Shown: positions 34,462 through 43,667, counted from the stretch's first letter. The stretch: 64,000 bases of DNA from Nocardioides oleivorans (GCF_004137255.1 NZ_SDWT01000001.1:372001-436000); one strand, 5' to 3'. Translations and numbers: made by a program. The notes: generated by a model not told the origin, from the letters alone.

Positions 34462-36132
34462 CGCAGCGGGCAGCGCGAACCACCTGAGGTCGTCGAAGTC
34501 GGCGCCCAGGTGGCCGGTGTCCGACCAGTCCGGAGGCGTGGCGGCGGCCATGATCTCGCGGCCCTCGTCGAGGTGCTCCCGGAGCACCGAGGCGGGGGCC
34601 GTCTGGGTGTGGCTGGGCCAGGTCATCGTGCCGTCGGCGGCGTAGGACACGTCGGCGAGGCGCAGCGGCGGCTCGACCGCACCGTCGCGGTGCCGCCAGA
34701 GGCCGGTGTCCGGCTCGAAGCGGTAGTCGCCGAGCAGCCGCCAGCCGTCGCGGGCGACGAGGCGGACGGCCCCCACGACGTAGCTGAAGACGTCCTCGTC
34801 GACGAAGTAGTTGAAGTTCACCCGCACCCAGCCCGGCTTGATGCCCTCGCACCCGCCGGCGATCTGCTGCTCGAACTGGTGGCTGGTGGCGAGGTCGATG
34901 TCGAGCAGCCGGTGCCCGTAGGGGCCGGCGCAGGAGCAGCCGCCGCGGGTCTGGATGCCGAAGAGGTCGTTGAGCAGCGCGACCACGAAGTTGTGGTGGA
35001 GGTAGGACCCGTCGGGCGCCTTGATCACGAACGAGACGATCGAGAGCCGCTGGGCCTCGAGGTTGCCGAGGATCTGGAGCGTCGGCTCCTCCTGCCACGC
35101 CGACACGGCCCGGCGCAGCATCTGCTCCTCGTGGGCCTGGATCGTCTCCACGCCGACGGCCTGCTTGAGCTGGAAGACCAGCCCGGCGCGGATCGACTCG
35201 ACGATCGCGGGCGTGCCGCCCTCCTCGCGGTGGGCCCTGTCGTCGAGGTAGCGGTGCTCGGTCGGGTTGACGTACATGACCGTCCCGCCGCCGGGCACCA
35301 CCGGCACCCGGTTGGCCATCAGCTCCTTGCGGACGACGAGCACGCCGGGCGTGCCGGGGCCGCCGATGAACTTGTGGGGGCTGATGAAGATCGCGTCCTT
35401 GCGCGAACGGCCGGGGCCGTACATCTCGATGTCGACGTAGGGCGCGCACGCGGCGAAGTCCCAGAAGCTCAGCGCACCGTGCTCGTGGAGCAGGTCGGCG
35501 ACGCCCTCGGTGTCGGTGACGATGCCGGTCACGTTGGAGGCGGCGGAGAAGGAGCCGATCAGGAGCGGCCGGTCGGCATGGCGCTCGAGTTCCTCGCGCA
35601 GGTGGTCGAGCGAGACCAGGCCGTCGGCGTCCTCGTGGATGGTCACGACGTCGGCGATCGTCTCGCGCCAGCTGACCTCGTTGGAGTGGTGCTCGAACGG
35701 GCCGATGAACACGACCGGCCGTTGGTCGGCCGGGATCACCGCGCTCAGGTGGTAGGTGTCGTCGAGGCCGGCCGGGATCCGCAGGCCCAGGATGCCGATG
35801 AGCTTGTCGATGGCGGCCGTGCTGCCGGAGCCGCAGAAGACCACCACGGTCTCGTCGTCGCCGCCCACCGCGTCGCGGATGATCCGCCGCGCGTCCTCGC
35901 GCAGCCGCGTGGTCTGCAGGCCGGTGCCGCTCGCCTCGGTGTGCGTGTTGGCGTAGGCCGGCAGCACCTGCTCGCGGATGAAGTCCTCGATGAAGGTCAG
36001 GCTGCGACCCGAGGCGGTGTAGTCGGCGTACGTCACCCGCCGCGGGCCGTAGGGCCCCTGCATCACCTGGTCGTCGCCGATGACGGACGCGCGGATCCGG
36101 TCGACCAGTCCCTCTGCCACTGCCTCAGTCAC
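34450..36132 (-). CDS. Aminotransferase class V, SufS/cysteine desulfurase-like
   Basis: A 560-residue PLP enzyme. Seen: YADYTASGRSLTFIEDFI, a glycine-rich phosphate site (CGSGSTAAIDKL), SFSAASNVTGIVTD, and SPHKFIGGPGTPGVLVV containing the PLP Lys. Near residue 400 lies GIQTRGGCSCAGPYGH, where the desulfurase active-site Cys would be. It is longer than SufS/IscS (about 400), with extra sequence at the C-terminus. The substrate is not assigned. GTG 36132 overlaps the stop of the glycerophosphodiesterase gene (GTGA). Confidence 0.85.
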   Translation of the reverse strand: MTEAVAEGLVDRIRASVIGDDQVMQGPYGPRRVTYADYTASGRSLTFIEDFIREQVLPAYANTHTEASGTGLQTTRLREDARRIIRDAVGGDDETVVVFCGSGSTAAIDKLIGILGLRIPAGLDDTYHLSAVIPADQRPVVFIGPFEHHSNEVSWRETIADVVTIHEDADGLVSLDHLREELERHADRPLLIGSFSAASNVTGIVTDTEGVADLLHEHGALSFWDFAACAPYVDIEMYGPGRSRKDAIFISPHKFIGGPGTPGVLVVRKELMANRVPVVPGGGTVMYVNPTEHRYLDDRAHREEGGTPAIVESIRAGLVFQLKQAVGVETIQAHEEQMLRRAVSAWQEEPTLQILGNLEAQRLSIVSFVIKAPDGSYLHHNFVVALLNDLFGIQTRGGCSCAGPYGHRLLDIDLATSHQFEQQIAGGCEGIKPGWVRVNFNYFVDEDVFSYVVGAVRLVARDGWRLLGDYRFEPDTGLWRHRDGAVEPPLRLADVSYAADGTMTWPSHTQTAPASVLREHLDEGREIMAAATPPDWSDTGHLGADFDDLRWFALPAASLA

Positions 36133-37169
36133 GGGGCGAGCGTACGCCGGTGCAAGGCTGGGCCTTGCACCTCCCGCACCGCCGCGAGGGCTGCCTCCGG
36201 GTGGTCGGTGATGACGCCGTCGACGCCGGCGTCGAGCAGCGCACGCACCTCGGCGGACATGTCCCCGAGCGCATCGGGGGCCCCGCCGTGGCGGAGGTTG
36301 CTGGGCAGGAAGCGGTTCTCGCCGCGCACGGTCCACGCGTGGACGGTCAGGCCGCGTCCGTGGGCGTCGCGGACCAGGCTCGAGGGCCGCCCGATCGCGC
36401 CGGTCCGGTCGCGCGGCAGCACCATCGCCTTGTCGGGGCCGATGCCGTCGGCGTACTCGTCGATCGCGTCGAGCGCCTCCGGCGTCACCGGGTCGCGGTC
36501 CTCGAGGAGCTGGACGATCGGCAGCCGGGTCCGACCGGCCAGGCGGCGCAGGATCGCGGCCTCGAACGACATGAGGCTCACCCGCGCCCACGGGTGGTCG
36601 AGGCCGTGGCGGGCCAGGTCGCGCAGCAGCGGCTCGTCGAGCGGGAGCCCGATCCGGTCGTGGTGCGCGGCGTGCTTGAGCTCGAGCAGCACCCCGACGG
36701 CACGACCACGCCGGGCCGACTCGGCGCCGACCATCGCCAGCACCTCGGTCAGGCTGGGCACGCCCTCGGCACCGTCGTACGCCGTGTTGGCCGGACGGGT
36801 GCGCGGCATCCGCTCGCGGGCGGCGAGGGTCTTGAGCTCGGCCAGCGTGAGGTCCTGCACGAACCAGCCCCGCTCCGCGACGCCGTCGACCGTGATCGTG
36901 CGGCGCAGGTGGGCGAGCTCCGGACGACCGGCGACGTCGGTCGTGGTGCTGAGCTCGAGGTCGTGGCGGGCGACCAGCACCCCGTCCCGGGTGGAGACGA
37001 GGTCGAGCTCGATGTCGTCGACGCCCATCCGGATCGCGGTCCGGTAGGCGTCGAGCGTGTGCTCGGGACGGTGACCGCTGGCGCCGCGGTGCGCGACCAC
37101 GGCGGGGGTGAGGACCAACGACGAGGTCCTCGTGTCCCCACCCGGAGCAGCCTCGCGGGTCAGCGTCAT
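36129..37169 (-). CDS. Glycerophosphodiester phosphodiesterase
   Basis: Hydrolyses glycerophosphodiesters to glycerol-3-phosphate and an alcohol; about 346 residues. The TIM-barrel signatures are present: VVAHRGASGHRPEHTLDAY (catalytic His-Arg and Glu), DDIELDLVSTRDGVLVARHDLEL (metal Glu/Asp and His), and VHAWTVRGENRF near the end. ATG 37169 begins just before the domain; an in-frame ATG at 37223 would add 18 residues. There is no signal peptide, so it acts in the cytoplasm. It is one of two such genes in the window. Confidence 0.9.
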   Translation of the reverse strand: MTLTREAAPGGDTRTSSLVLTPAVVAHRGASGHRPEHTLDAYRTAIRMGVDDIELDLVSTRDGVLVARHDLELSTTTDVAGRPELAHLRRTITVDGVAERGWFVQDLTLAELKTLAARERMPRTRPANTAYDGAEGVPSLTEVLAMVGAESARRGRAVGVLLELKHAAHHDRIGLPLDEPLLRDLARHGLDHPWARVSLMSFEAAILRRLAGRTRLPIVQLLEDRDPVTPEALDAIDEYADGIGPDKAMVLPRDRTGAIGRPSSLVRDAHGRGLTVHAWTVRGENRFLPSNLRHGGAPDALGDMSAEVRALLDAGVDGVITDHPEAALAAVREVQGPALHRRTLAP

Positions 37170-37246
37170 GCCACGAGCGTGCGCGCCCTCGCCGTCGGAC
37201 CGGGGACCGGCGGGTGGCCTCATGGTGAATGACGCATGATGACCGC

Positions 37247-37789
37247 GTGACGCTCCCCTCCTTCCCGACCCTGGCCTCGCTCCCCGCGGCCGACCACCCG
37301 ACGCTCCTCGCGCCTCCCGTCGCGGCCGCCCTCGCCGGGTGGGCGGGCGCCTCCGAGGTCGCCGTCGTCGAGATCGACCCCGACCTCGCCGACACCGCCG
37401 CGATGAGCGAGGCCTTCGACATCCCGTTGACGGCGAGCGGCAACTGCGTGGTCGTCTCCGGCGCCCGGGCGGGCGAGGAGCGGATCGCCGCCTGCGTGGT
37501 CCGCGCCGACACCCGCGCCGACGTCAACACCCTGGTGCGCAAGATGCTCGACGTGCGCAAGTGCTCCTTCCTGCCGATGGAGCGCGCGGTCGCCGAGACC
37601 GGGATGGAGCACGGCGGGATCACCCCGGTCGGCCTGCCCGAGGGCTGGCGCGTCTTGGTCCACGAGGCGCTGCTCGAGGAGCCGGTGGTCGTGCTCGGCA
37701 GCGGCGTACGACGCTCCAAGCTGCTCGTCCCCGGACGGATCCTGGCCGACCTGCCGGGCGCCGAGGTCGTTGCGGACCTCGGACGGTGA
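37247..37789 (+). CDS. YbaK/EbsC-type (ProX-like) aminoacyl-tRNA deacylase domain protein
   Basis: About 180 residues. The fold is recognised from AAMSEAFDIPLTASGNCVVVSG, then RIAACVVRADTRADVNTLVRKMLDVRKCSFLPMERAVAETGMEHGGITPVGLPEG, which is the family core including the Lys and Gly-rich loop. Relatives hydrolyse mischarged tRNAs such as Cys- or Ala-tRNAPro. The start is uncertain: GTG 37247 or the in-frame ATG 37229. The stop overlaps the GTG of an alpha/beta hydrolase (GTGA). Confidence 0.82.
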   Translation: MTLPSFPTLASLPAADHPTLLAPPVAAALAGWAGASEVAVVEIDPDLADTAAMSEAFDIPLTASGNCVVVSGARAGEERIAACVVRADTRADVNTLVRKMLDVRKCSFLPMERAVAETGMEHGGITPVGLPEGWRVLVHEALLEEPVVVLGSGVRRSKLLVPGRILADLPGAEVVADLGR

Positions 37790-38457
37790 CCACGCCCCGG
37801 TTGGTCCCGGTCCACGTCCCGCGCGAGCCCGAGGGGGTCGTGATCGTGCTGCACGGCGGCGCCAGCCGCGGTGAGCGGGCCATGGTCAGCCCCACCCAGC
37901 TGTCGGTGCTGCGGATGGTGCCCGTCGCGCGGCGCATCGCCCGTGCGGGCGGCAAGCGGCTGGCGGTCCACCGCCTGCTGAACACCCACCGCGGGTGGGA
38001 CGCGCGCACCACCCCGGTGATGGACGTGGCCTGGGCGCTGGGACAGGTCGCGGAGCAGCACGGCAGTCTCCCGGTCGCGCTCGTCGGCCACTCCCTCGGT
38101 GGTCGGGCCGCCCTGCTGGGCGGGGTCGAGCCCGGCGTGCACAGCGTCGTGGCCCTCAACCCGTGGGTCCAGACCACCGACCGCGTGCGGCTCGGCGACA
38201 CCCGCGTGCTGTTCGTGCACGGCACCGAGGACCGCATCGCGCGCCCGGACCGCGCGCTCCAGCTGGCCCGCCGGCTGTCGGAGTCGGGTCGGGTCGGCTA
38301 CATCGCGGTCCCGGGCGGCAAGCACGCCATGCTGCGCCACGGCCGGACGTTCGAGCGCCTCGCCGCCGAGTTCGTCACGGCCACCCTGCTCGACGTGCCG
38401 GCCCGCTCGCGGGCCGTGCGCGAGGTGCTGGACGGGGCGTCCTGGGCGGAGGCCTGA
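37786..38457 (+). CDS. Alpha/beta hydrolase, small dienelactone/lysophospholipase-like
   Basis: A 223-residue hydrolase. Seen: VVIVLHGGASRGERAM (oxyanion region), VALVGHSLGGRAALLGG with the nucleophile Ser in GHSLGG, LFVHGTEDRIARPD with the acid Asp, and GGKHAMLRH with the His. The substrate is unknown. It is translationally coupled to the YbaK-like gene through GTGA. Confidence 0.85.
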   Translation: MTTPRLVPVHVPREPEGVVIVLHGGASRGERAMVSPTQLSVLRMVPVARRIARAGGKRLAVHRLLNTHRGWDARTTPVMDVAWALGQVAEQHGSLPVALVGHSLGGRAALLGGVEPGVHSVVALNPWVQTTDRVRLGDTRVLFVHGTEDRIARPDRALQLARRLSESGRVGYIAVPGGKHAMLRHGRTFERLAAEFVTATLLDVPARSRAVREVLDGASWAEA

Positions 38458-38495
38458 CCCCGGAAAAGGATTCGTCGCGCCCGGTGCCCCGTACC

Positions 38496-38501
38496 TAACA
38501 T
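38496..38501 (+). promoter_or_regulatory. -10 box of the leaderless ABC exporter operon
   Basis: TAACAT, 6 nt before GTG 38508. No ribosome-binding box is present, and the spacing predicts transcription starting at the start codon. Confidence 0.6.
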
Positions 38502-38507
38502 CGTGCG

Positions 38508-40235
38508 GTGCGCACCCTCCCCGTCCCCGATCCCGGAGTGGCGGACCATCGCACACCGAACCACTTCCTCTGGTGGCTGGCCCGGCACCAGTGGCAGACG
38601 CTGCTCGGCGGCATGTTCTTCGGGATCCTGTGGGGCGCCTCGCAGGCGGTGATGCCTGCCGTCCTCGGCCGCGCGATCGACCTCGGCGTCGCCGCGAAGG
38701 ACACCTCCCAGCTCGTCTACTGGACCGGCGTGATGCTCGCCATCGGCCTCGTCCAGGCGGTCAGCGGGATCATGCGGCACCGGTTCGCGGTCACCAACTG
38801 GCTCACCGCGGCCTACCGCACGGTCCAGCTGATCACCCGCCAGACCGTGCGCCTCGGCGGCACGCTCCCGCGCCGGGTGTCGACCGGGGAGGTCGTCGCG
38901 ATCGGCACGAGCGACCTGTCCCACCTCGGCGCCCTGATGGACACCAGCGCCCGCTTCGTCGGCTCGGTCGTGTCGTTCTTCCTGGTCGGCTTCCTGCTCC
39001 TGCGCACGTCGGTCACGCTGGGGCTCGTCGTGCTGATCGGGGTGCCGCTCCTGATGGTCGCCGTCGGGCCGCTGCTCAAGCCGCTCCAGGCCCGCAGCGC
39101 GCACCAGCGCCACCTGACCGGCGCCCTCGCCAACACCGCCAGCGACATCGTCGGCGGGCTGCGCGTGCTGCGCGGGATCGGCGGCGAGCAGGTCTTCCTG
39201 GACCGGTACCGCCGCGAGTCGCAGGGCGCCCGCAACGCCGGTGTCCAGGTCGCCCGGGTGCAGTCGGTGCTCGACGCGCTCCAGGTGCTGCTGCCGGGCG
39301 TCTTCGTCGTCGTCGTGGTGTGGCTCGGCGCCCGCACGGCCGTCTCCGGCCAGATCACCGCGGGCGAGCTGGTCGCCTTCTACGGCTACGCCGCCTTCCT
39401 GATGCTGCCGCTGCGCACCGCCACCGAGTTCGCCAACCGGTTCATCCGCGCCCACGTCGCCGCCAGACGGGTCTGCAACGTCCTGGCCGTCGAGCCCGAC
39501 GTCACCGACCCCGCCCACCCGCAGCCCTCCCCCGCGCCGGGCAGCGTGCTGGCCGATGCCCGCTCGGGCCTGGTGGTCCGGCCGGGCACGATGCTCGCCC
39601 TGGTGAGCGACCAGCCGGACGACTCCGCCGCGCTCGCCGACCGCCTCGGCCTCTGCGCCGCCCCGGTCGACGACGAGGTGACGCTGGGCGGCGTACCCCT
39701 CACGGCGCTGCCGCACGAGGAGGTACGCCGCCGGATCGTCGTGTCCGACACCAGCAGCGCGCTCTTCAGCGGGCGGCTCGGTGCGGGGATCGACGTCCAC
39801 GGGACGGGCGGGGTCGACGCGGCCATGCACACCGCGTCGGCCGAGGACGTCCTCGACGGCCTGACCGACGGCCTCGACACCGTGGTCGCCGAGCGCGGTC
39901 GGTCGTTCTCCGGCGGGCAGCGGCAGCGGCTGGTGCTCGCGCGGGCGCTGACCAGCGACCCGGAGGTGCTGGTGCTCGTCGAGCCGACGTCGGCGGTCGA
40001 CGCCCACACCGAGGCGCGGATCGCCTCACGGCTCCGGTCGCACCGTGCCGGCCGGACCACCGTCGTGACCACCGTCAGCCCGCTCCTGCTCGACCAGGTC
40101 GACGAGGTCGCCCTGCTCGTGGGCGGTCGTGTCGTCGCGACCGGGACCCACCCGGACCTGCTCGACACGAACCCCGCCTACCGCGCGATCGTGACGCGCG
40201 ACGTCACGACCGACATCGGGGAGGCCGCCTCGTGA
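38508..40235 (+). CDS. ABC exporter half-transporter with degenerate nucleotide site
   Basis: A 575-residue membrane-plus-ATPase half-transporter with six helices (about 20-310) and an ATPase domain (about 345-575). The Walker A loop is missing: LALVSDQPDDSAAL stands where GxSGSGKST is expected (about 360-372). The Walker B Asp is replaced (LVLVEPTSAVD, about 487-497) and the switch His is lost (TTVVTTVSPLLLD). The signature SFSGGQRQRL (about 466) is intact. It can therefore serve the partner's ATP but probably cannot bind its own. The stop overlaps the next GTG (GTGA), so the two form an obligate heterodimer. The substrate is unknown. Confidence 0.9.
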   Translation: MRTLPVPDPGVADHRTPNHFLWWLARHQWQTLLGGMFFGILWGASQAVMPAVLGRAIDLGVAAKDTSQLVYWTGVMLAIGLVQAVSGIMRHRFAVTNWLTAAYRTVQLITRQTVRLGGTLPRRVSTGEVVAIGTSDLSHLGALMDTSARFVGSVVSFFLVGFLLLRTSVTLGLVVLIGVPLLMVAVGPLLKPLQARSAHQRHLTGALANTASDIVGGLRVLRGIGGEQVFLDRYRRESQGARNAGVQVARVQSVLDALQVLLPGVFVVVVVWLGARTAVSGQITAGELVAFYGYAAFLMLPLRTATEFANRFIRAHVAARRVCNVLAVEPDVTDPAHPQPSPAPGSVLADARSGLVVRPGTMLALVSDQPDDSAALADRLGLCAAPVDDEVTLGGVPLTALPHEEVRRRIVVSDTSSALFSGRLGAGIDVHGTGGVDAAMHTASAEDVLDGLTDGLDTVVAERGRSFSGGQRQRLVLARALTSDPEVLVLVEPTSAVDAHTEARIASRLRSHRAGRTTVVTTVSPLLLDQVDEVALLVGGRVVATGTHPDLLDTNPAYRAIVTRDVTTDIGEAAS

Positions 40236-41980
40236 GCACCCGGTTGCCGGTCGCCGGCCCCGCCGACGTACGCCGCTACGCCCGCGACCTCGCTCGTCGC
40301 CACCCCCGGATGCTGTGGTCCGCGCTCGGCCTCCACGTGCTCGCCGCGACGGCCGGCCTGGCCGCGCCCCGGCTCCTCGGCGGGCTGGTGCAGGCCGTCG
40401 AGGACGGCACGACGGTCGGCCACGTCGACCGGATCGCGCTGCTGCTCGGCGGCTTCCTCGTGCTGCAGACCGTGCTCACCCGTTATGCCCGCTATCTCTC
40501 GCAGGTGCTCGGCGAGCAGGTCCTGGCCGAGCTGCGCGAGGACTTCGTCGACAACGCGCTCGCCCTGCCCGTCGGCACGGTCGAGTCGGCCGGCTCGGGC
40601 GACCTGCTGACCCGCACCAGCCGCGACGTCGACCAGCTCGGCTGGTCGGTGCGGTGGGCGCTGCCCGAGTGGACCATCGCCGTCGTGACCGCGGTGCTGA
40701 CCTTCGCGGCCGCGATCTCGGTGGGCTGGTGGGTGCTCCTCCCCTGCCTGCTCGCCCTGCCGCCGCTCGTCACCGGGCTGCGGTGGTACCTCCGCCGGGC
40801 GCGTCCGGGCTACGAGCGGGAGTCGGCGTCGTACAGCCAGATCACCACGACCCTCGCCGAGACGGTCGAGGGCGCCCGGACGGTCGAGGCGCTGGGCCTG
40901 GGCCGGGAGCGCGTCGCGGCGGCCGACGCGGACTGTGCGGAGTCCTACGACGCCGAGCGCTACACGCTTCGGCTGCGCACCGTGTTCTTCCCGTCGATGG
41001 AGATCGCCTACCTGCTGCCCGTGGTCGGGACGCTGCTCTTCGGCGGCTGGCTCTACACCCGCGGCGAGGTGTCGCTGGCCGAGGTGACGGCGGCGACGCT
41101 CTACGTCCAGATGCTCATCGACCCCGTCGACCGGCTGGTGTCGATCCTCGACGAGCTGCAGGTCGGCGCGGCCTCGCTCGCCCGGCTGCTCGGCGTCGGC
41201 CAGGTCCCCGACGACCGCGAGGTCAGCGGCGCGGTGCCGGTCGACGAGAAGCTCGACGCCGAGGACGTGCGCTTCTCGTACATCGAGGGCCGCGACGTGC
41301 TGCACGGCGTCGACCTCGACGTGGGCGTCGGCGAGCGGATCGCGATGGTCGGCCCGTCCGGTGCGGGCAAGTCGACGCTCGGCCGGCTGCTCGCCGGCAT
41401 CCACCCGCCGCGGACCGGCCGGGTCACCGTCGGCGACGTCGGGCTCGTCGAGCTGCCCCTCGACGACCTGCGCGGACACGTGGCGCTGGTGACCCAGGAG
41501 CACCACGTCTTCGTCGGCACCCTCTGGGAGAACGTCGTGCTGGCCCGCCCCGGATCCTCGCTCGTCGACATCCGCGCCGCGCTCGAGGCGGTGGACGCGC
41601 TGGAGTGGGTGGACGCGCTGCCCGACGGGCTCGACACCGTTGTCGGCTCGGGCGGCCGCGCCCTCACCCCCGCCCAGGCCCAGCAGGTCGCGCTCGCCCG
41701 CCTGGTGCTCGCCGACCCGCACACGCTCGTCCTCGACGAGGCGACCTCCCTCATCGACCCCCGCGCCGCACGCCACCTCGAGCGGTCGCTCGCGGCCGTG
41801 CTCGAGGGACGTACCGTCATCGCCATCGCGCACCGCCTCTTCTCCGCCCACGACGCCGACCGCGTCGCCGTGGTCGAGGACGGCGTGATCTCCGAGTTCG
41901 GCTCCCACGACGAGCTGGTCGCGGCCGGCGGCTCCTACGCCGCGCTCTGGGAGTCCTGGCACGGCTCCACCCAGGCCTGA
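40232..41980 (+). CDS. ABC exporter half-transporter with intact Walker motifs
   Basis: A 582-residue partner of the preceding protein: six helices and an ATPase domain from about residue 345. Walker A is intact (MVGPSGAGKSTLGRLL, about 371-384), as are Walker B and the catalytic Glu (TLVLDEATSLID, about 496-507) and the switch His (IAIAHRLFS). The signature is degenerate: ALTPAQAQQVAL (about 477) in place of LSGGQ. The working ATP site must thus combine this protein's Walker motifs with the partner's signature. Confidence 0.92.
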   Translation: MSTRLPVAGPADVRRYARDLARRHPRMLWSALGLHVLAATAGLAAPRLLGGLVQAVEDGTTVGHVDRIALLLGGFLVLQTVLTRYARYLSQVLGEQVLAELREDFVDNALALPVGTVESAGSGDLLTRTSRDVDQLGWSVRWALPEWTIAVVTAVLTFAAAISVGWWVLLPCLLALPPLVTGLRWYLRRARPGYERESASYSQITTTLAETVEGARTVEALGLGRERVAAADADCAESYDAERYTLRLRTVFFPSMEIAYLLPVVGTLLFGGWLYTRGEVSLAEVTAATLYVQMLIDPVDRLVSILDELQVGAASLARLLGVGQVPDDREVSGAVPVDEKLDAEDVRFSYIEGRDVLHGVDLDVGVGERIAMVGPSGAGKSTLGRLLAGIHPPRTGRVTVGDVGLVELPLDDLRGHVALVTQEHHVFVGTLWENVVLARPGSSLVDIRAALEAVDALEWVDALPDGLDTVVGSGGRALTPAQAQQVALARLVLADPHTLVLDEATSLIDPRAARHLERSLAAVLEGRTVIAIAHRLFSAHDADRVAVVEDGVISEFGSHDELVAAGGSYAALWESWHGSTQA

Positions 41981-42043
41981 GCCACGACGGGCGGCCTGCG
42001 CCGCTGACGGCGTACACGTGTCAGATCCGTCCCCCTTGCCATC

Positions 42044-42062
42044 GTGACAGTAAAACTGTCAC
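42044..42062. promoter_or_regulatory. Perfect inverted repeat before the F420 oxidoreductase gene
   Basis: GTGACAGTAAAACTGTCAC: 8-bp arms around AAA, centred about 19 nt before ATG 42072. It resembles TetR- or GntR-family operators in form. The A/T-rich core may overlap the promoter. No regulator gene is adjacent, so the regulator would act from elsewhere. Confidence 0.6.
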
Positions 42063-42071
42063 AGTTGCGGC

Positions 42072-43112
42072 ATGCGCCTCGCCACCTCCCTGATGTACGA
42101 CGGCAACCCCCGCACCGCGGCCGACCAGGTGGTCGCCCTGGAGAAGGCCGGCCTCGACAGCGTGTGGGTCGCGGAGGCCTACGGCTTCGACTCACCGACG
42201 CTGATGGGCTACCTCGCGGCCAGGACCGAGACGGTGAAGATCGGCTCGGCGATCCTCAACATCTACTCCCGCACCCCGGGCGCGCTGCTGCAGACCGCCG
42301 CCGGCCTCGACAACGTCAGCGGGGGCCGCGCGATCCTCGGCCTCGGCGTGAGCGGTCCGCAGGTGATCGAGGGCTTCCATGGCGTGCCCTACAGCAAGCC
42401 GATGGCCCGCACCGCCGAGGTCGTCGACCTGGTCCGTCGTGGACTCAAGCGGGAGCCGCTGACCTCGGACGGCGTCTTCCACCTGCCGCTCACCAAGGAG
42501 CACGGCGCCGTCACCGGGCTCGGCAAGCCGCTCAAGATCCTCACCAAGGTCGAGCGCGACACGATCCCGATCTGGATCGCCTCCCTGGGCCCGAACAACG
42601 TCGAGCAGACCGCCGAGATCGCCGACGGGTGGATCCCCCACCTCTTCCACCCCGAGAAGGCGCACCTCGTCTGGGGCGACGCGCTCGCGGCCGGCAACGC
42701 CAAGCGGCTGCCCGGCCTCGACCCGCTGCAGGTGATGGCGGGCGGCATGGTCGCGATCGGCGAGGGCCCGGAGACCAAGGCGCTGCTCGACTTCGCGCGC
42801 CCGCTCTTCGCCCTCTACGTCGGCGGCATGGGCGCGAAGGGCAAGAACTTCTACAACGACGTCGCGCGCGCCTACGGCTACGAGAAGGAGGCCGAGGAGA
42901 TCCAGGACCTCTACCTCTCGGGCAAGAAGAAGGAGGCCGAGGCGCTCGTCCCCGCCGAGTGGCTCGAGGCGGCCAACCTCGTCGGCCCCGCGTCCTACGT
43001 CAAGGAGCGGATCGCCGCCTTCGAGGAGGCAGGGGTCACCGATCTCACCGTCGTCCCCGCCACCGAGGACCCGGCCGCGACCGTGGCCCAGCTCAAGGAA
43101 TGGGTGTCCTGA
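42072..43112 (+). CDS. LLM-class F420-dependent oxidoreductase
   Basis: A 346-residue luciferase-like TIM-barrel protein. Seen: MRLATSLMYDGNPRTAADQVVALEKAGLDSVWVAEAYGFDSPTLMGYLAARTETVKIGSAIL, then GGRAILGLGVSGPQVIEGFHG, both typical of F420-using members. It probably uses reduced or oxidised F420 rather than FMN. The substrate is unknown; relatives act in fatty-acid, sterol or xenobiotic pathways. It stands alone and is controlled by the inverted repeat at 42044-42062 (inference). Confidence 0.9.
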   Translation: MRLATSLMYDGNPRTAADQVVALEKAGLDSVWVAEAYGFDSPTLMGYLAARTETVKIGSAILNIYSRTPGALLQTAAGLDNVSGGRAILGLGVSGPQVIEGFHGVPYSKPMARTAEVVDLVRRGLKREPLTSDGVFHLPLTKEHGAVTGLGKPLKILTKVERDTIPIWIASLGPNNVEQTAEIADGWIPHLFHPEKAHLVWGDALAAGNAKRLPGLDPLQVMAGGMVAIGEGPETKALLDFARPLFALYVGGMGAKGKNFYNDVARAYGYEKEAEEIQDLYLSGKKKEAEALVPAEWLEAANLVGPASYVKERIAAFEEAGVTDLTVVPATEDPAATVAQLKEWVS

Positions 43113-43139
43113 GCGTGTGCGCCCGCCGGCCGGGAGTCC

Positions 43140-43661
43140 TCACCACGGACGGTCGAGCAGCCCCGCGGTCCCGCGCTGCTGCTCCCCGAGCACCGCGTCG
43201 AGGACGAGGAGCGAGCCGGTGAGCGCCGGGGTCGTCCACTGCAGCCACGCCACCTTGCGTCGAGCCTCGTCGGCTGCCCGGGCATCGCGCGGATGACCGT
43301 CCTCTCCCGACGCGTCGCCGAGCCGGGTGCCGTAGACGTAGGCCGCGGCGCTCGACGCGACGGCTGCCGCGGTGAGCGCCGTCTTGAGGCCGACCGCAAC
43401 GGTGGTCGGCGGGTGCGCCACGACCCGCCTGCGGTTGTCGGCGACGATCGCCAGCCCGCTCACCAGGTGCAGCGCGACGGCCGCTCCCTGGACCGGACCC
43501 CACCGCTCCCAGCCCGTCCCCGAGACCTCCACGCGCTCACGCTCGGTGTCGGGCTCCCGCGAGGCCGGGTTGAGCCCGACCGCCCCCATCAGCGAGCCTC
43601 CGAACCAGGCTGCGTTGGTCACCAGGTGGGTCGCGCGGACGGTCGTGCTCACGATGCTCAT
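43140..43661 (-). CDS. Hypothetical membrane protein
   Basis: A 173-residue protein with several hydrophobic helices: TVRATHLVTNAAWFGGSLMGAVGL, WGPVQGAAVALHLVSGLAIV, VGLKTALTAAAVASSAAAYVYG and WTTPALTGSLLVLDAVLG. A Asp/Glu/Arg-rich loop lies between helices 3 and 4. No family is recognised with confidence. ATG 43661 is supported by a leaderless TACGTT 6 nt upstream. Confidence 0.75.
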   Translation of the reverse strand: MSIVSTTVRATHLVTNAAWFGGSLMGAVGLNPASREPDTERERVEVSGTGWERWGPVQGAAVALHLVSGLAIVADNRRRVVAHPPTTVAVGLKTALTAAAVASSAAAYVYGTRLGDASGEDGHPRDARAADEARRKVAWLQWTTPALTGSLLVLDAVLGEQQRGTAGLLDRPW

Positions 43662-43667
43662 CTCGCC

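Noticed and set aside
36132..36150. TACGCT 6 nt before the aminotransferase GTG as a leaderless promoter
   Set aside because: The hexamer lies inside the coding end of the glycerophosphodiesterase gene, and the GTGA overlap already explains translation, so the match is probably chance.
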